A stretch of 64,000 nt of DNA, taken from the NCBI RefSeq assembly GCF_029439455.1, contig NZ_JAQFVG010000296.1:1-64000 (forward strand), in the 5' to 3' direction. The notes under the pieces were generated by a model. The model was not told the origin of the DNA. It ran no database searches and saw nothing but the letters and a program-made list of their open reading frames with translations. This DNA is from Caballeronia sp. BR00000012568055 (lineage in GTDB: Bacteria > Pseudomonadota > Gammaproteobacteria > Burkholderiales > Burkholderiaceae). Positions 44,829 to 53,344 of this stretch are shown one piece after another (within the stretch, counting starts at the first letter, position 1; each line of letters begins with the position of its first letter). The position numbers were made by a program, and so were the translations under genes.

Positions 44829-45854
44829 ATGACGAAAAAACGCTTGGCAATCGCAGGCGCGGGCGCAATCGGCCGCATGCATCTGGAGCGGGCACGCGTT
44901 CACCCGGACTGCGAAATCGTGGCAATCGCGGACCCATCGCCGGCGGCGCGGCAACTCGGCGTGAAATATTTCGACTCGATCGAATCGATGCTCGATGCCG
45001 AATCGCCCGACGGCGTGATCGTCGCCACGCCGAACGCGACGCATCTCGCGGCGGGGCTCGCGTGTATCGAACGAAAGATTCCGGTGCTGATGGAAAAGCC
45101 CATCACCGATACGCTCGACGAAGCGCGCCAACTCGTTGATACCGCGCGCGCGGCCGATGTGCCGCTGCTGGTCGGTCATCATCGCCGACACAATCCGATT
45201 CTGCGGCAGGCGAAGCGGATCGTGGAATCAGGCCGTCTGGGTCAACCCGTTTCCGCCAACGCGCTCGCAACCTTCTATAAGCCCGACGCCTATTTCGATA
45301 TCGACTGGCGCAAGCGTCAGGGCGGCGGTCCGGTGCTGATCAACCTGATCCACGATATCGACATCATGCGGTTTCTGCTGGGTGAAATCGTCGAGGTGCA
45401 GGCGCTCGAATCAAACGCGGTGCGTGGCTTCGAAGTCGAGGATACCGCTGCCGTGCTGCTGCGTTTCGCGAATGGCGCGCTCGGCACGGTCGTGGTGTCG
45501 GATTGCACGGTATCGCCGTGGAATTGGGATTTGGCGGCGGGCGAGGCCGCGCATTATCCGCGTCAGAATGTGAACACGCATTTTATTTCGGGTACCGAAG
45601 CATCGGTGACGCTGCCGCAACTCGATGTGTGGTCGTATCGCGAGAAGAAGGGCTGGCACGAGCCGCTGACGGTCGAGCGCAGCGCGCCGCATTCGGGCGA
45701 TCCGTATCGCGAGCAATTGCGTCATTTTGCTGCGGTGATCGACGGAACGGAAACGCCGCTCTGTTCCGGCGATGACGCCGCCCGCACGCTCGCCGCGACG
45801 CTGGCGGTGCATCGCTCGGCCAGAGAGCGTGTGGCGGTTACGCCAGCGTTTTGA
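44829..45854 (+). CDS. Gfo/Idh/MocA-family oxidoreductase
   Basis: 341 residues. Rossmann motif IAGAGAIGRMHL near residues 7-18, VATPNATHLAAG near 65, and the family EKP signature MEKPITDT (Lys90-Pro91), a residue pair used in catalysis and nicotinamide placement. YKPDAYFDIDWRKRQGGGPVLINLIHDIDIMRFLLG carries the GG...H substrate block with its likely catalytic His. The family oxidises ring hydroxyls of sugars and inositols. Good SD GGAGGAG 8-14 bases upstream. Together with the AroE-like gene it flanks an operator. Confidence 0.87.
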   Translation: MTKKRLAIAGAGAIGRMHLERARVHPDCEIVAIADPSPAARQLGVKYFDSIESMLDAESPDGVIVATPNATHLAAGLACIERKIPVLMEKPITDTLDEARQLVDTARAADVPLLVGHHRRHNPILRQAKRIVESGRLGQPVSANALATFYKPDAYFDIDWRKRQGGGPVLINLIHDIDIMRFLLGEIVEVQALESNAVRGFEVEDTAAVLLRFANGALGTVVVSDCTVSPWNWDLAAGEAAHYPRQNVNTHFISGTEASVTLPQLDVWSYREKKGWHEPLTVERSAPHSGDPYREQLRHFAAVIDGTETPLCSGDDAARTLAATLAVHRSARERVAVTPAF

Positions 45855-45858
45855 TCGA

Positions 45859-46752
45859 TTAGTTCGTTCGATAAAAGTCCACGGTTTGCCGCAGTCCGTC
45901 GTCGAGCGGCGTTCGCGGCAAGCCGGGCAGCATGGCGTGCAGCGCGGGATCGTCGGGGAACGTGGTCGCGATCGGCAACGGCTCGCCCGTTATGCCGATG
46001 CGCGCGCCAAGCACGATTGCGCCGAGCCTCGTGACGACGGTTTCCATCGGCGTGATATCGCCGGCGAGCGTGAAGACGTGCGCGCCTTCGACTTCGCGCG
46101 TCAGGGCGATCTCGTAGGCGGCGGCGACGTCATCGGCGAATACGAGGCCGGTCGCGCCGGAAAACGGAATCGTGTACGGCTCGCCACGCGCGGCGGCGCG
46201 GCACGCCAGACTCGGACCCGCGCTCGAGCCCGTTTCGCGACCTGCGCCGTACACCACCAGCGGCCGAAATCCAATGCTCGCGATGCCCCGATCGTGCCAA
46301 TACGCGCGTGCCGAGCCTTCGCAGGCGAGCTTGAATGCGCCGTATTGCGTCATCGGAAAGGGCGTTGCGCCGTCGTCGGGGCCGAACACGCCCGCGCTGC
46401 TCGCATAAAGCACGGTGCGGATGCCGCAGGCGTGAGCCGCATCGAAAATATTAAGCGTGCCGATCAGGTTGATTTGCGCGCCGAGTACCGGGTTCGCGGC
46501 ACACGCGGGAGTGAGCACGCCCGCGAGATGAATCACCGCTTCGCAGTCTTTCAGGGCGCGCGTCATATCGTTCGCGTTGGCGATATCGCCGAGTTGCCAC
46601 TCGACTTCAGCCGCGTGCGCAGGCGCCAATGCGCGCAGCAAACGCGCGTCTTCGCGCACGTCGAACGCCCGTACCCCAAGGCCGCGCGCCAGCAAGCGAC
46701 GCATCACCCAGGCCGCCAGAAATCCGCTCCCGCCCGTCACCAAAGCTCGCAT
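45859..46752 (-). CDS. NAD-dependent epimerase/dehydratase (extended SDR)
   Basis: 297 residues. N-terminal VTGGSGFLAAWVMRRLL with GGxGFL at 7-12, Asp in GDIANANDM, catalytic ASSAGVFG (Ser/Thr) and Tyr137-Lys141 in YGAFK. The extended-SDR family includes sugar-nucleotide epimerases, uronate dehydrogenases and sugar-acid oxidoreductases. It converges with the Gfo/Idh gene (4 bp between stops) and is divergent from the first flavoprotein gene across the perfect palindrome, so it probably belongs to the same regulon. Confidence 0.82.
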   Translation of the reverse strand: MRALVTGGSGFLAAWVMRRLLARGLGVRAFDVREDARLLRALAPAHAAEVEWQLGDIANANDMTRALKDCEAVIHLAGVLTPACAANPVLGAQINLIGTLNIFDAAHACGIRTVLYASSAGVFGPDDGATPFPMTQYGAFKLACEGSARAYWHDRGIASIGFRPLVVYGAGRETGSSAGPSLACRAAARGEPYTIPFSGATGLVFADDVAAAYEIALTREVEGAHVFTLAGDITPMETVVTRLGAIVLGARIGITGEPLPIATTFPDDPALHAMLPGLPRTPLDDGLRQTVDFYRTN

Positions 46753-46797
46753 CTCGTCATCCTCCGTCTCAAAAAGCGCTTTTCATGAGCGCGATTG

Positions 46798-46812
46798 TGG
46801 AATAGTATTCCA
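46798..46812. promoter_or_regulatory. Perfect 15-bp operator palindrome
   Basis: TGGAATA-G-TATTCCA is a perfect dyad between divergent genes. A -10-like TATATC at 46829-46834 puts the palindrome over the -35 zone of the flavoprotein promoter, so binding there would block or assist RNA polymerase. The TGGAA...TTCCA pattern is like sites of IclR-family regulators such as IclR and AllR, and an IclR gene lies at 51873. Confidence 0.65.
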
Positions 46813-46864
46813 ACATCAAAGAGAGTTCTATATCTGAGCGATGTTAGCGGAGACGGAGCAGACA

Positions 46865-48646
46865 ATGGTGGAGACGCTGGGCAATTTAAGCGAGCAAGAA
46901 GTGTTCGATGTCGTGGTGATCGGCGCGGGCGGGGCGGGCATGTCGGCTGCGCTGTTCGCGGCCATCGACGGCGCGCGCGTGCTGCTGGTCGAGCACACGG
47001 AGTACGTGGGCGGATCGACCGCGTATTCGGCGGGAACGACGTGGATTCCCGCCTCGAAGCACGCGGCGAGCGTCAATCGCGACGATTCGTCCGCAAATGC
47101 CGAGGGCTTTTTGAGTCGCGCGGTCGGCGAGCACAGCAGCGCCGCCATGCGCCGTGCATTTCTCGATGCCGGGCCGACCGCCGTCGCGCATATCGAAGCG
47201 AACTCGGACGTGAAGTACCGCGCGCGCCCGTTTCATCCGGATTATCTGTCCGAAATCGAAGGCTCGACCTTGCGTGGCCGCGCGCTCGAACCCTTGCCTT
47301 TCGATGGCCGCAAACTCGGCAGCGCCTTCGCGCTGATCCGTCCGCCGATTCCCGAGTTCACCGTACTCGGCGGCATGATGGTCGATCGCGACGATGTCGG
47401 GCATCTGCTCAATATGACGAAGTCGGCGGCATCGTTCGGGCATGCGGTGAAGTTGCTCACGCGCCATGCGCGCGACCGCATGGGCCATTCGCGCGGCACG
47501 CGGCTGGTGATGGGCAATGCGCTGATCGGGCGTCTGCTGTATTCGCTGCTTCAGCGCGGCGTCACGGTCCTTACCCAAACCAAGCTCGATGCCTTGCATT
47601 CCGGTCCGAACGGGATCGAAGCCGTCACGCTGAGTCAGGTCAACGAGCGTCGGCGGATCGGCGTGAAGGGCGGTGTGATTCTCGCGAGCGGCGGCTTCAA
47701 TCGTCATCCTAAGTATCGTGCGGAAATGCTTCCCGGCGCGGACGCCGCCTGGTGTCCCGGCGCGCCTGGACATACCGGCAGCGCGCAGGATCTGGCACTC
47801 GCAGCGGGCGCGCGTTTTGGCGAAAGCGCGATGTCGAACGCTTTCTGGGCACCCGTTTCCACGCGCAAACGTGCCGACGGCACGACCGCCGTGTTCCCGC
47901 ACTTTCTGATGGATCGCGGCAAGCCCGGCATGATGACCGTCGATAAAAACGGCCGCCGCTTTCTCAACGAAAACACCTCGTATCACTTGTTTGGTATCGC
48001 GATGCAGAAGGCGCTTTCTGTTCCAGCGTTTCTTATTACGGATGCCGAAGGATTGATGAAATATGGTTTGGGAATGGTGCGTCCGGGCGGCAAAGGCCTC
48101 GCGTCGTATCTCGCCGATGGCTATCTCACCGAAGCAAACACGCTCGATGAACTCGCGGGCAAACTCGGCATCGACAGCGCGGGATTGGCGGATAGCGTCG
48201 CGCGGATGAATCGTTATGCGCAGACGGGCGTCGATGAAGACTTTCATCGCGGCTCGACGGACTATCAGAACGCCAATGGCGACGCCAACTGGAGCGGCCC
48301 GAACAAATGCCTCGGACCGATCGGACGCGCGCCGTTCTATGCGGTGCGGCTGTATCCGGGCGATATCGGCGCGGCAACCGGCCTCGTCACCGATACCGAC
48401 GCGCGCGTGCTGAACCACGACGATCGGCCGATCGACGGCCTCTACGCCTGCGGCAACGATATGCAATCGGTCATGGGCGGTGTCTATCCGGGACCGGGCA
48501 TCACGCTCGGGCCGGGACTCGCGTTCGGCTATCTCGCGGCGCGGCACGCAGCGGCGCGCGCATCGCAACCTGTTGCACTGACCGATCAACGCGATGACGC
48601 GCTCACGCTGCCGATCGATCTCGCCACGCACGCCCACGCCAAATGA
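46865..48646 (+). CDS. KstD/fumarate-reductase-type FAD dehydrogenase, paralogue 1
   Basis: 593 residues from ATG 46865 (GGAG at spacing 6); ATG 46841 would sit at the predicted transcript start. FAD-binding VVIGAGGAGMSAALFA near 17-32, GGSTAYSAGTTWIP near 55, and C-terminal YACGNDMQSVMGGVYPGPGITLGPGLAFGYLAA, where Tyr and the last Gly of YPGPG match the catalytic Tyr/Gly of 3-ketosteroid delta-1-dehydrogenases. Such enzymes abstract hydrogen next to a ring ketone or reduce enones. A second paralogue overlaps its stop by 4 bp. A ring-dehydrogenating role on a cyclic keto-acid is possible; substrate unknown. Confidence 0.85.
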   Translation: MVETLGNLSEQEVFDVVVIGAGGAGMSAALFAAIDGARVLLVEHTEYVGGSTAYSAGTTWIPASKHAASVNRDDSSANAEGFLSRAVGEHSSAAMRRAFLDAGPTAVAHIEANSDVKYRARPFHPDYLSEIEGSTLRGRALEPLPFDGRKLGSAFALIRPPIPEFTVLGGMMVDRDDVGHLLNMTKSAASFGHAVKLLTRHARDRMGHSRGTRLVMGNALIGRLLYSLLQRGVTVLTQTKLDALHSGPNGIEAVTLSQVNERRRIGVKGGVILASGGFNRHPKYRAEMLPGADAAWCPGAPGHTGSAQDLALAAGARFGESAMSNAFWAPVSTRKRADGTTAVFPHFLMDRGKPGMMTVDKNGRRFLNENTSYHLFGIAMQKALSVPAFLITDAEGLMKYGLGMVRPGGKGLASYLADGYLTEANTLDELAGKLGIDSAGLADSVARMNRYAQTGVDEDFHRGSTDYQNANGDANWSGPNKCLGPIGRAPFYAVRLYPGDIGAATGLVTDTDARVLNHDDRPIDGLYACGNDMQSVMGGVYPGPGITLGPGLAFGYLAARHAAARASQPVALTDQRDDALTLPIDLATHAHAK

Positions 48647-50364
48647 ACACGTTCGATTGTGATGTGCTCGTGCTCGGCTCCGGCGCAGGCGGTTTGTCCA
48701 CCGCGGTGACCGCGGCGACGCGCGGTTTGTCGGCGATCGTCTGCGAGAAAGAAGACGTGTTTGGCGGCACGACGGCGTGGTCCGGCGGCTGGATGTGGAT
48801 TCCGCGCAATCCGCTGGCCACGCGTGCGGGCATCGTCGAAGAGGCGGATGCGCCGCGTACGTATTTGCAGAGCGAACTCGGCGCGCATTACGACGCCAGC
48901 AAAGCCGATGCGCTGATCGAACACGGCCCGCGCATGATCGAGTTCTTCGAACGCAATACGTCGATGCGCTTTATCGACGGCAATCGCATTCCGGATTTTC
49001 ATACGACGCCGGGCGCGGCCAATGGCGGCCGTTCCGTTTGCGCGATGCCCTTCGATGGACGCGAACTCGGTCCGCTGATCGACAAGCTGCGGCCACCGCT
49101 CGAAGAAATGACGGTCAACGGCATGGCGATCGCATCGGGTCAGGATCTCGCGCACTTTCTGAACGCGACACGCAGCGCGCGTTCGACATGGCATGTGACG
49201 AAACGCTTCGCCGCATTCGCGTGGCATGCGTTGCGTCATGGCCGGTCGATGCACCTCGTCAACGGCAATGCATTGGTGGCGCGCTTGCTGAAATCGGCGT
49301 CGGATCTGGGCGTGCAGTTGAAGACGCATGCAAAGGCCGTGGAACTGATTCGCGAGCAGGGACGCGTGACGGGCGCGCATGTCGAGATCGATGATTCGTT
49401 ATGCGAAATAAATGCGCGATGCGGCGTGGTGCTCGCGTGCGGCGGTTATCCGCATGACCCGAAGCGGCAGGCGCAGACCTTCGCTTACACGCCGCATTGG
49501 TCCGCAGCGCCTAAAAGCAATACGGGTGATGGCATCGATATGGGCGAAGCGGTCGGTGCGCATTTCGATGCATCGCTTGAAGCGGCGGCTGCGTGGGCGC
49601 CTGTATCGCTGGTGCCGAAAGCGAATGGCGATGCGACCGCGTTTCCGCATTTGATCGAGCGCGCGAAGCCCGGCGTGATTGCGGTGACGCGTGCGGGCGA
49701 GCGCTTTACCAACGAGGCATCGTCTTATTACGACTTCATCGCATCGTTGATCGGCACGACTAAGCAGGGAGAAGAAGCGTGCGCGTGGCTCATCTGCGAT
49801 CATCGGTTTCAGCGGCGTTACGGGCTGGGTTGTGCGAAGCCGTTTCCCTTTTCGTTGAACGCTTACGAACGCTCGGGCTATCTGAAATCCGCGCCGACGC
49901 TCGAAGCGCTCGCGCAGCAATGCGGCATCGATTCGAACGGATTGCGCGAGACCATTGCTTCCTATAACGCTTATGCAAAAGACGGCTTCGATCCGCAATT
50001 CCACAAAGGTTCGACGCCCTATAACCGCATTCAGGGCGATGCATCACACAAGCCGAATCCGTGTCTCGCGCCGATCGTCGATGGCCCGTTTCACGCGGCC
50101 AAACTGGTGCCCGGCAGCCTCGGCACCTTCGCCGGTTTATCGACCGATGCGCGCGCCCGTGTGCTCGATGCATCGCAAGCGCCGATTCCCGGCCTGTTCG
50201 CCGTCGGCAACGATGCCGCGAACATGATGGGCGGCCACTATCCCGCAGGCGGCATCACGCTCGGCCCTGCGATGACGTTTGGCTATCTCGCCGGACTCAC
50301 GCTCGCCGAGCGCGATTCCATCGATCAAATTTCTTCCATTCAACACGCAAGGACCATGCAATGA
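48643..50364 (+). CDS. KstD/fumarate-reductase-type FAD dehydrogenase, paralogue 2
   Basis: 573 residues. VLVLGSGAGGLSTAVTAATRG at 9-29 is the FAD site; GGTTAWSGGWMWIPRN near 41 and the C-terminal FAVGNDAANMMGGHYPAGGITLGPAMTFGYLAG mirror paralogue 1, keeping Tyr and the terminal Gly but replacing PGPG with PAGG. ATG overlaps the previous stop (ATGA), and its own stop overlaps the NIPSNAP start in the same way, so three products are translationally coupled. Paired paralogues may be subunits or act on successive intermediates. Confidence 0.85.
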   Translation: MNTFDCDVLVLGSGAGGLSTAVTAATRGLSAIVCEKEDVFGGTTAWSGGWMWIPRNPLATRAGIVEEADAPRTYLQSELGAHYDASKADALIEHGPRMIEFFERNTSMRFIDGNRIPDFHTTPGAANGGRSVCAMPFDGRELGPLIDKLRPPLEEMTVNGMAIASGQDLAHFLNATRSARSTWHVTKRFAAFAWHALRHGRSMHLVNGNALVARLLKSASDLGVQLKTHAKAVELIREQGRVTGAHVEIDDSLCEINARCGVVLACGGYPHDPKRQAQTFAYTPHWSAAPKSNTGDGIDMGEAVGAHFDASLEAAAAWAPVSLVPKANGDATAFPHLIERAKPGVIAVTRAGERFTNEASSYYDFIASLIGTTKQGEEACAWLICDHRFQRRYGLGCAKPFPFSLNAYERSGYLKSAPTLEALAQQCGIDSNGLRETIASYNAYAKDGFDPQFHKGSTPYNRIQGDASHKPNPCLAPIVDGPFHAAKLVPGSLGTFAGLSTDARARVLDASQAPIPGLFAVGNDAANMMGGHYPAGGITLGPAMTFGYLAGLTLAERDSIDQISSIQHARTMQ

Positions 50365-50972
50365 CTCTTTACGACACCGTCACGCTGACCGTCAAACTCG
50401 GTACGAACGCGCAAGTTTTCGAGAACATCAAGGCAAGCGGCGATCAGCCCGGTTCGAAGCTGCTCGGCTGCTGGTATTCGGATATCGGCGCGCTTGGCCG
50501 GGTGATGGTGCTGCGCGGTTTCGAATCCGAAACGGCACTGGTCAAGGAACGTCAGCGTTTGCTGCTCGAAGGCAATCCATTCGGCTGCGGTGAATTCATT
50601 ATGGATATCGAAATAAATAGCTGGTCGCTGTTTCCGTTTCTTCCGCCGATCGAACCGGCCGTGCACGGCGGCATCTATGAAATGCGCGTCTACGGCACCA
50701 AGCTTGCGAGCCTGCAACATACGATCGATGCTTGGGAGAACGCGGTGCCGGAACGCACCAAGCGCTCGCCGCTGATCGGCGCGATGTACGCGCTCGATGG
50801 CACCGTGCCGCGCTTCCTCAATATCTGGCCGTACAAGGGTGTGGACGAACGCTCGCGGATTCGCGCCGAAGCGGTGAAAGACGGCATCTGGCCGCCGAAG
50901 GGCGGACCCGCGCATCTGACGACGATGGAATCGACCATCTACATGCCCGCGCCGTTCTCGCCGCTGCGCTGA
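50361..50972 (+). CDS. NIPSNAP-family protein
   Basis: 203 residues in two tandem ferredoxin-like halves: residues 1-90 (LYDTVTLTVKLGTNAQVFENI, and ALGRVMVLRGFESETAL) and 100-200 (IYEMRVYGTKLASLQHTIDAWENAVPERTKRSPLIGAMY, FLNIWPYKGVDERSRIRAEAVKDGIWPPKGG). The second half is the clear NIPSNAP domain, often found beside catabolic oxidoreductases with unknown role. ATGA overlap with the upstream flavoprotein indicates they are made together. Cytoplasmic; could be a small isomerase/monooxygenase-like or accessory subunit. Confidence 0.85.
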   Translation: MTLYDTVTLTVKLGTNAQVFENIKASGDQPGSKLLGCWYSDIGALGRVMVLRGFESETALVKERQRLLLEGNPFGCGEFIMDIEINSWSLFPFLPPIEPAVHGGIYEMRVYGTKLASLQHTIDAWENAVPERTKRSPLIGAMYALDGTVPRFLNIWPYKGVDERSRIRAEAVKDGIWPPKGGPAHLTTMESTIYMPAPFSPLR

Positions 50973-50990
50973 TATTACGGACTATTGAAT

Positions 50991-51815
50991 ATGCCACGAC
51001 GCAAACTCTCGCTTTCCGCGCTGACCATTCTCGAACTCACGCCGCCGCAGATGGTCGAGTGCGCGGCGCTCGCCGGTTACGACTATATCGGCTTGCGATT
51101 GCTGCCGGCGACCGATACCGAAGTGCGTCACGAGATCATCGGTGCGACGGCGTTGAAGCGTGAAACGCTCGCGGCGCTGAAGGACACCGGCATCGGCGTG
51201 CTCGATACGGAAATTCTGCGCCTGAAGCCGGATACCGATGTCGCCGCTTACGAACCGATGCTCGAAACTGCCGCCGAGCTTGGCGCGCGCTATGTGCTCG
51301 TCGCCGGCAACGATGCGGATGAGGCGCGCACCGCCGAGCGTCTCGCCGCACTGTGCGATCTGGCGAAGCCGTACGGCCTGTCGCCATCACTCGAGCCGAT
51401 GCCGTGGACGGAGGCAAAAGATATCGTGCAGGGCGCGCGCATCGTGAAGGCTTCGGGGCGCGCGAATACCGGTCTGATCGTCGATCCGATTCACTTCGAC
51501 CGCGCGGGTTCATCGACCGAAACCTTGCGTCAGCTTCCGCGCGAGTATTTTGGTTACGTGCAGTTCTGCGACGCGCCCGCCGAGCGTCCCGCCGATCTCG
51601 ACACGCTGCTGTATCAGGCGCGCTGCGAACGGATGATTCCGGGCGAGGGCGGGATCGATCTGGCGGGCATTCTGCGGGCGTTGCCGGACGATCTGCCGCT
51701 TTCCGTCGAAGTGCCGATGCAGCAGTGGGCGAAGACCGCGAACGCGCTCGAACGTGCGACGCGCCTGCGTGAGGCCAGCCTGTCGGTGCTCGAACAGACC
51801 TATGCGCCGAGTTGA
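50991..51815 (+). CDS. Sugar phosphate isomerase/epimerase-type TIM barrel
   Basis: 274 residues of the AP endonuclease 2-like TIM-barrel family: LSLSALTILELTPPQMVECAALAGYDYIGLR, VLDTEILRL, ARYVLVAGND, LSPSLEPMPWTEAKD (Glu ligand), GLIVDPIHFDRAG (Asp/His ligands), YVQFCDAPAE (Asp ligand) and SVEVPMQQW (Glu ligand). The family includes inosose dehydratases, ketose epimerases and 3-dehydroshikimate dehydratases. With an AroE-like dehydrogenase in the cluster, a dehydratase acting on a 3-dehydroshikimate-like ring acid is one reasonable idea; this is inference. Confidence 0.82.
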   Translation: MPRRKLSLSALTILELTPPQMVECAALAGYDYIGLRLLPATDTEVRHEIIGATALKRETLAALKDTGIGVLDTEILRLKPDTDVAAYEPMLETAAELGARYVLVAGNDADEARTAERLAALCDLAKPYGLSPSLEPMPWTEAKDIVQGARIVKASGRANTGLIVDPIHFDRAGSSTETLRQLPREYFGYVQFCDAPAERPADLDTLLYQARCERMIPGEGGIDLAGILRALPDDLPLSVEVPMQQWAKTANALERATRLREASLSVLEQTYAPS

Positions 51816-51872
51816 ATTCCGACCTTGAATCATGTTCTACTTCCGCATCGGGACTTCTTATAGATAGGCAAG

Positions 51873-52673
51873 ATGGCTGGAAATCTGGAGCGCGCGCTGT
51901 CGATCATCGAGTTATTGGCTAAAAATGGCGGGCGCATGCCGCTCGCCACCATCGCCGATACGCTGAATATTCCGCGCAGCGGCACGCATCGCCTGCTCGC
52001 GATGTTGATCGATGAAGGCTATGTCCGTCAGGACGAGGATCACGGCGAATATATGCTCGCGCTGAAACTCGTCTCGCTCGCGCTGATTTATCTGTCGACG
52101 GGCGGCGTGCTCGATGTGTCGCAGCCGGTGCTCGACCGGCTGGCGGCGGCATCGGGCGAACTGGCGCGGCTGGGCGTGGTGGAAGACGACCACATTACTT
52201 TTGTCGGCAAGGCGCAGGGCGCGAAATCCGGTTTGCGATACGACCCCGACATGGGCAGCCAGCCGCCGCTGCACTGCACGGCAAGCGGTCAGGCGTGGCT
52301 TTCGTCACTCTCCGATGAAGAAGCGCTCGCGCTGGTTTCGAAGCAGGGCGGGCTTGGCAAGCCGGGACAGAACGGGCCGAAAGCGCCGCGAACCATCAAA
52401 GACTTTCTCGCCGATCTGCACGCGGCCCGCGAGCGCGGCTACGGCATCGCGAGCGAAACCTATGAAGCCGGCATGACGTCGATGGCCGCGCCGATCCATC
52501 ATCCGGTGACGGGCGTAGTGGTCGGCGTGGTGAGCCTCGCCGGACCGACCAGCCGTTTGCCCGATGCGCGCCTTGCAGCGCTCGCGCCGGCGTTGCTGGA
52601 AGCGGCATCGGATATGAGCGCGGCTACGTTGAGTTCGCCGTATTTCAAGCGGCCCGCGGTGGCGACGGTGTGA
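51873..52673 (+). CDS. IclR-family transcriptional regulator
   Basis: 266 residues. N-terminal winged helix MAGNLERALSIIELLAKNGG and TIADTLNIPRSGTHRLLAMLIDEGYVRQDEDHGEYMLALKL, then the effector domain with LGVVEDDHITFVGKAQGAKSGLRYDPDMGSQPPLHCTASGQAWLSSL and MTSMAAPIHHPVTGVVVGVVSLAGP, all hallmark IclR blocks. It sits at the end of the forward catabolic run. The TGGAATA palindromes at 44738 and 46798 resemble IclR-type sites, making this their likely ligand-responsive regulator. Confidence 0.92.
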   Translation: MAGNLERALSIIELLAKNGGRMPLATIADTLNIPRSGTHRLLAMLIDEGYVRQDEDHGEYMLALKLVSLALIYLSTGGVLDVSQPVLDRLAAASGELARLGVVEDDHITFVGKAQGAKSGLRYDPDMGSQPPLHCTASGQAWLSSLSDEEALALVSKQGGLGKPGQNGPKAPRTIKDFLADLHAARERGYGIASETYEAGMTSMAAPIHHPVTGVVVGVVSLAGPTSRLPDARLAALAPALLEAASDMSAATLSSPYFKRPAVATV

Positions 52674-52745
52674 TTTTGTCGTTTTGGCTTATGCCGAACG
52701 GGGGAACTTACGCACGCTCGGACCCCGCGCTATGATGTTTTCACT

Positions 52746-52961
52746 ATGAAACGAGATATTCAAATGCCCACTCCGCTCGATCCGATCGTGTCCGAGTTTG
52801 CCACCGTTGAAGAGGCCGAGGCTTATGACAAGTGGTTTCGCGAGAAAGTACGCCGGTCGATGGCGGATACGCGGCCTCGGATTCCGCATGAGGAGGTGAT
52901 GGCGGAAATTCGCGCCAAGCTAGAAGCCAAAATAAAAGAGAAGGAGCGGTCCCAATCTTGA
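52746..52961 (+). CDS. Type II antitoxin, RelB/StbD-like
   Basis: 71 residues, acidic-to-neutral and helical: MKRDIQMPTPLDPIVSEFATVEEAEAYDKWFREKVRRSMAD (read in two parts, a short beta start then helix), with a charged tail KLEAKIKEKERSQS. The EAYDKWFREKV pattern is common to antitoxins paired with ParE/RelE toxins. It overlaps the toxin start by 4 bp. It should neutralise the toxin and autorepress the operon. Confidence 0.8.
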   Translation: MKRDIQMPTPLDPIVSEFATVEEAEAYDKWFREKVRRSMADTRPRIPHEEVMAEIRAKLEAKIKEKERSQS

Positions 52962-53242
52962 TTTTGGCAATTCGTTGGACTCTAGACGCACTTGACGACC
53001 TCGACCAGCTCACTGATTACATCGCCGAACATAATCCTCGGGCAGCCATGTCGATGTTCGAAACCATTGAAAACGCCGTAATGCCTGTTTCGATCACGCC
53101 TTTTTTGTTTCGATCGGGCCGTGAGCCGGGCACACGCGAGATCGTTGCACACCCGAATTACATTGTGGTGTATCGCGTAATGGACGAATGGATAGAAATC
53201 GTCAACGTGCTTCACGCGCGACAGCGCTATCCATTTGATTGA
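52958..53242 (+). CDS. Type II toxin, RelE/ParE family
   Basis: 94 residues beginning at a TTG (52958) that overlaps the antitoxin stop as TTGA; GGAGCGG lies 12 bases upstream. Family pattern: RWTLDALDDLDQLTDYIAEHNPRAA, FRSGREPGTREIVAHPNYIVVYRVMDEWIEIVNVLHARQRYP. The conserved GxREIVxxxYxVVYRV and C-terminal ARQRYP are hallmarks of ParE/RelE toxins, which poison gyrase or cleave mRNA on the ribosome. TTG initiation should keep the toxin below the antitoxin level. Confidence 0.88.
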   Translation: MILAIRWTLDALDDLDQLTDYIAEHNPRAAMSMFETIENAVMPVSITPFLFRSGREPGTREIVAHPNYIVVYRVMDEWIEIVNVLHARQRYPFD

Positions 53243-53344
53243 ACCAGGGCGGCCGCGCATAAAGGACCGTGCAGTCGCCACCTAATCGCCACCTCTTGAA
53301 CTATCCTTCTCGCATACCCCGCGCCGCGAGAACCCGCTCCCATC

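Noticed and set aside
46886-48637. 583-codon minus-strand frame
   Set aside because: Antisense to the first flavoprotein gene, with no recognisable domain.
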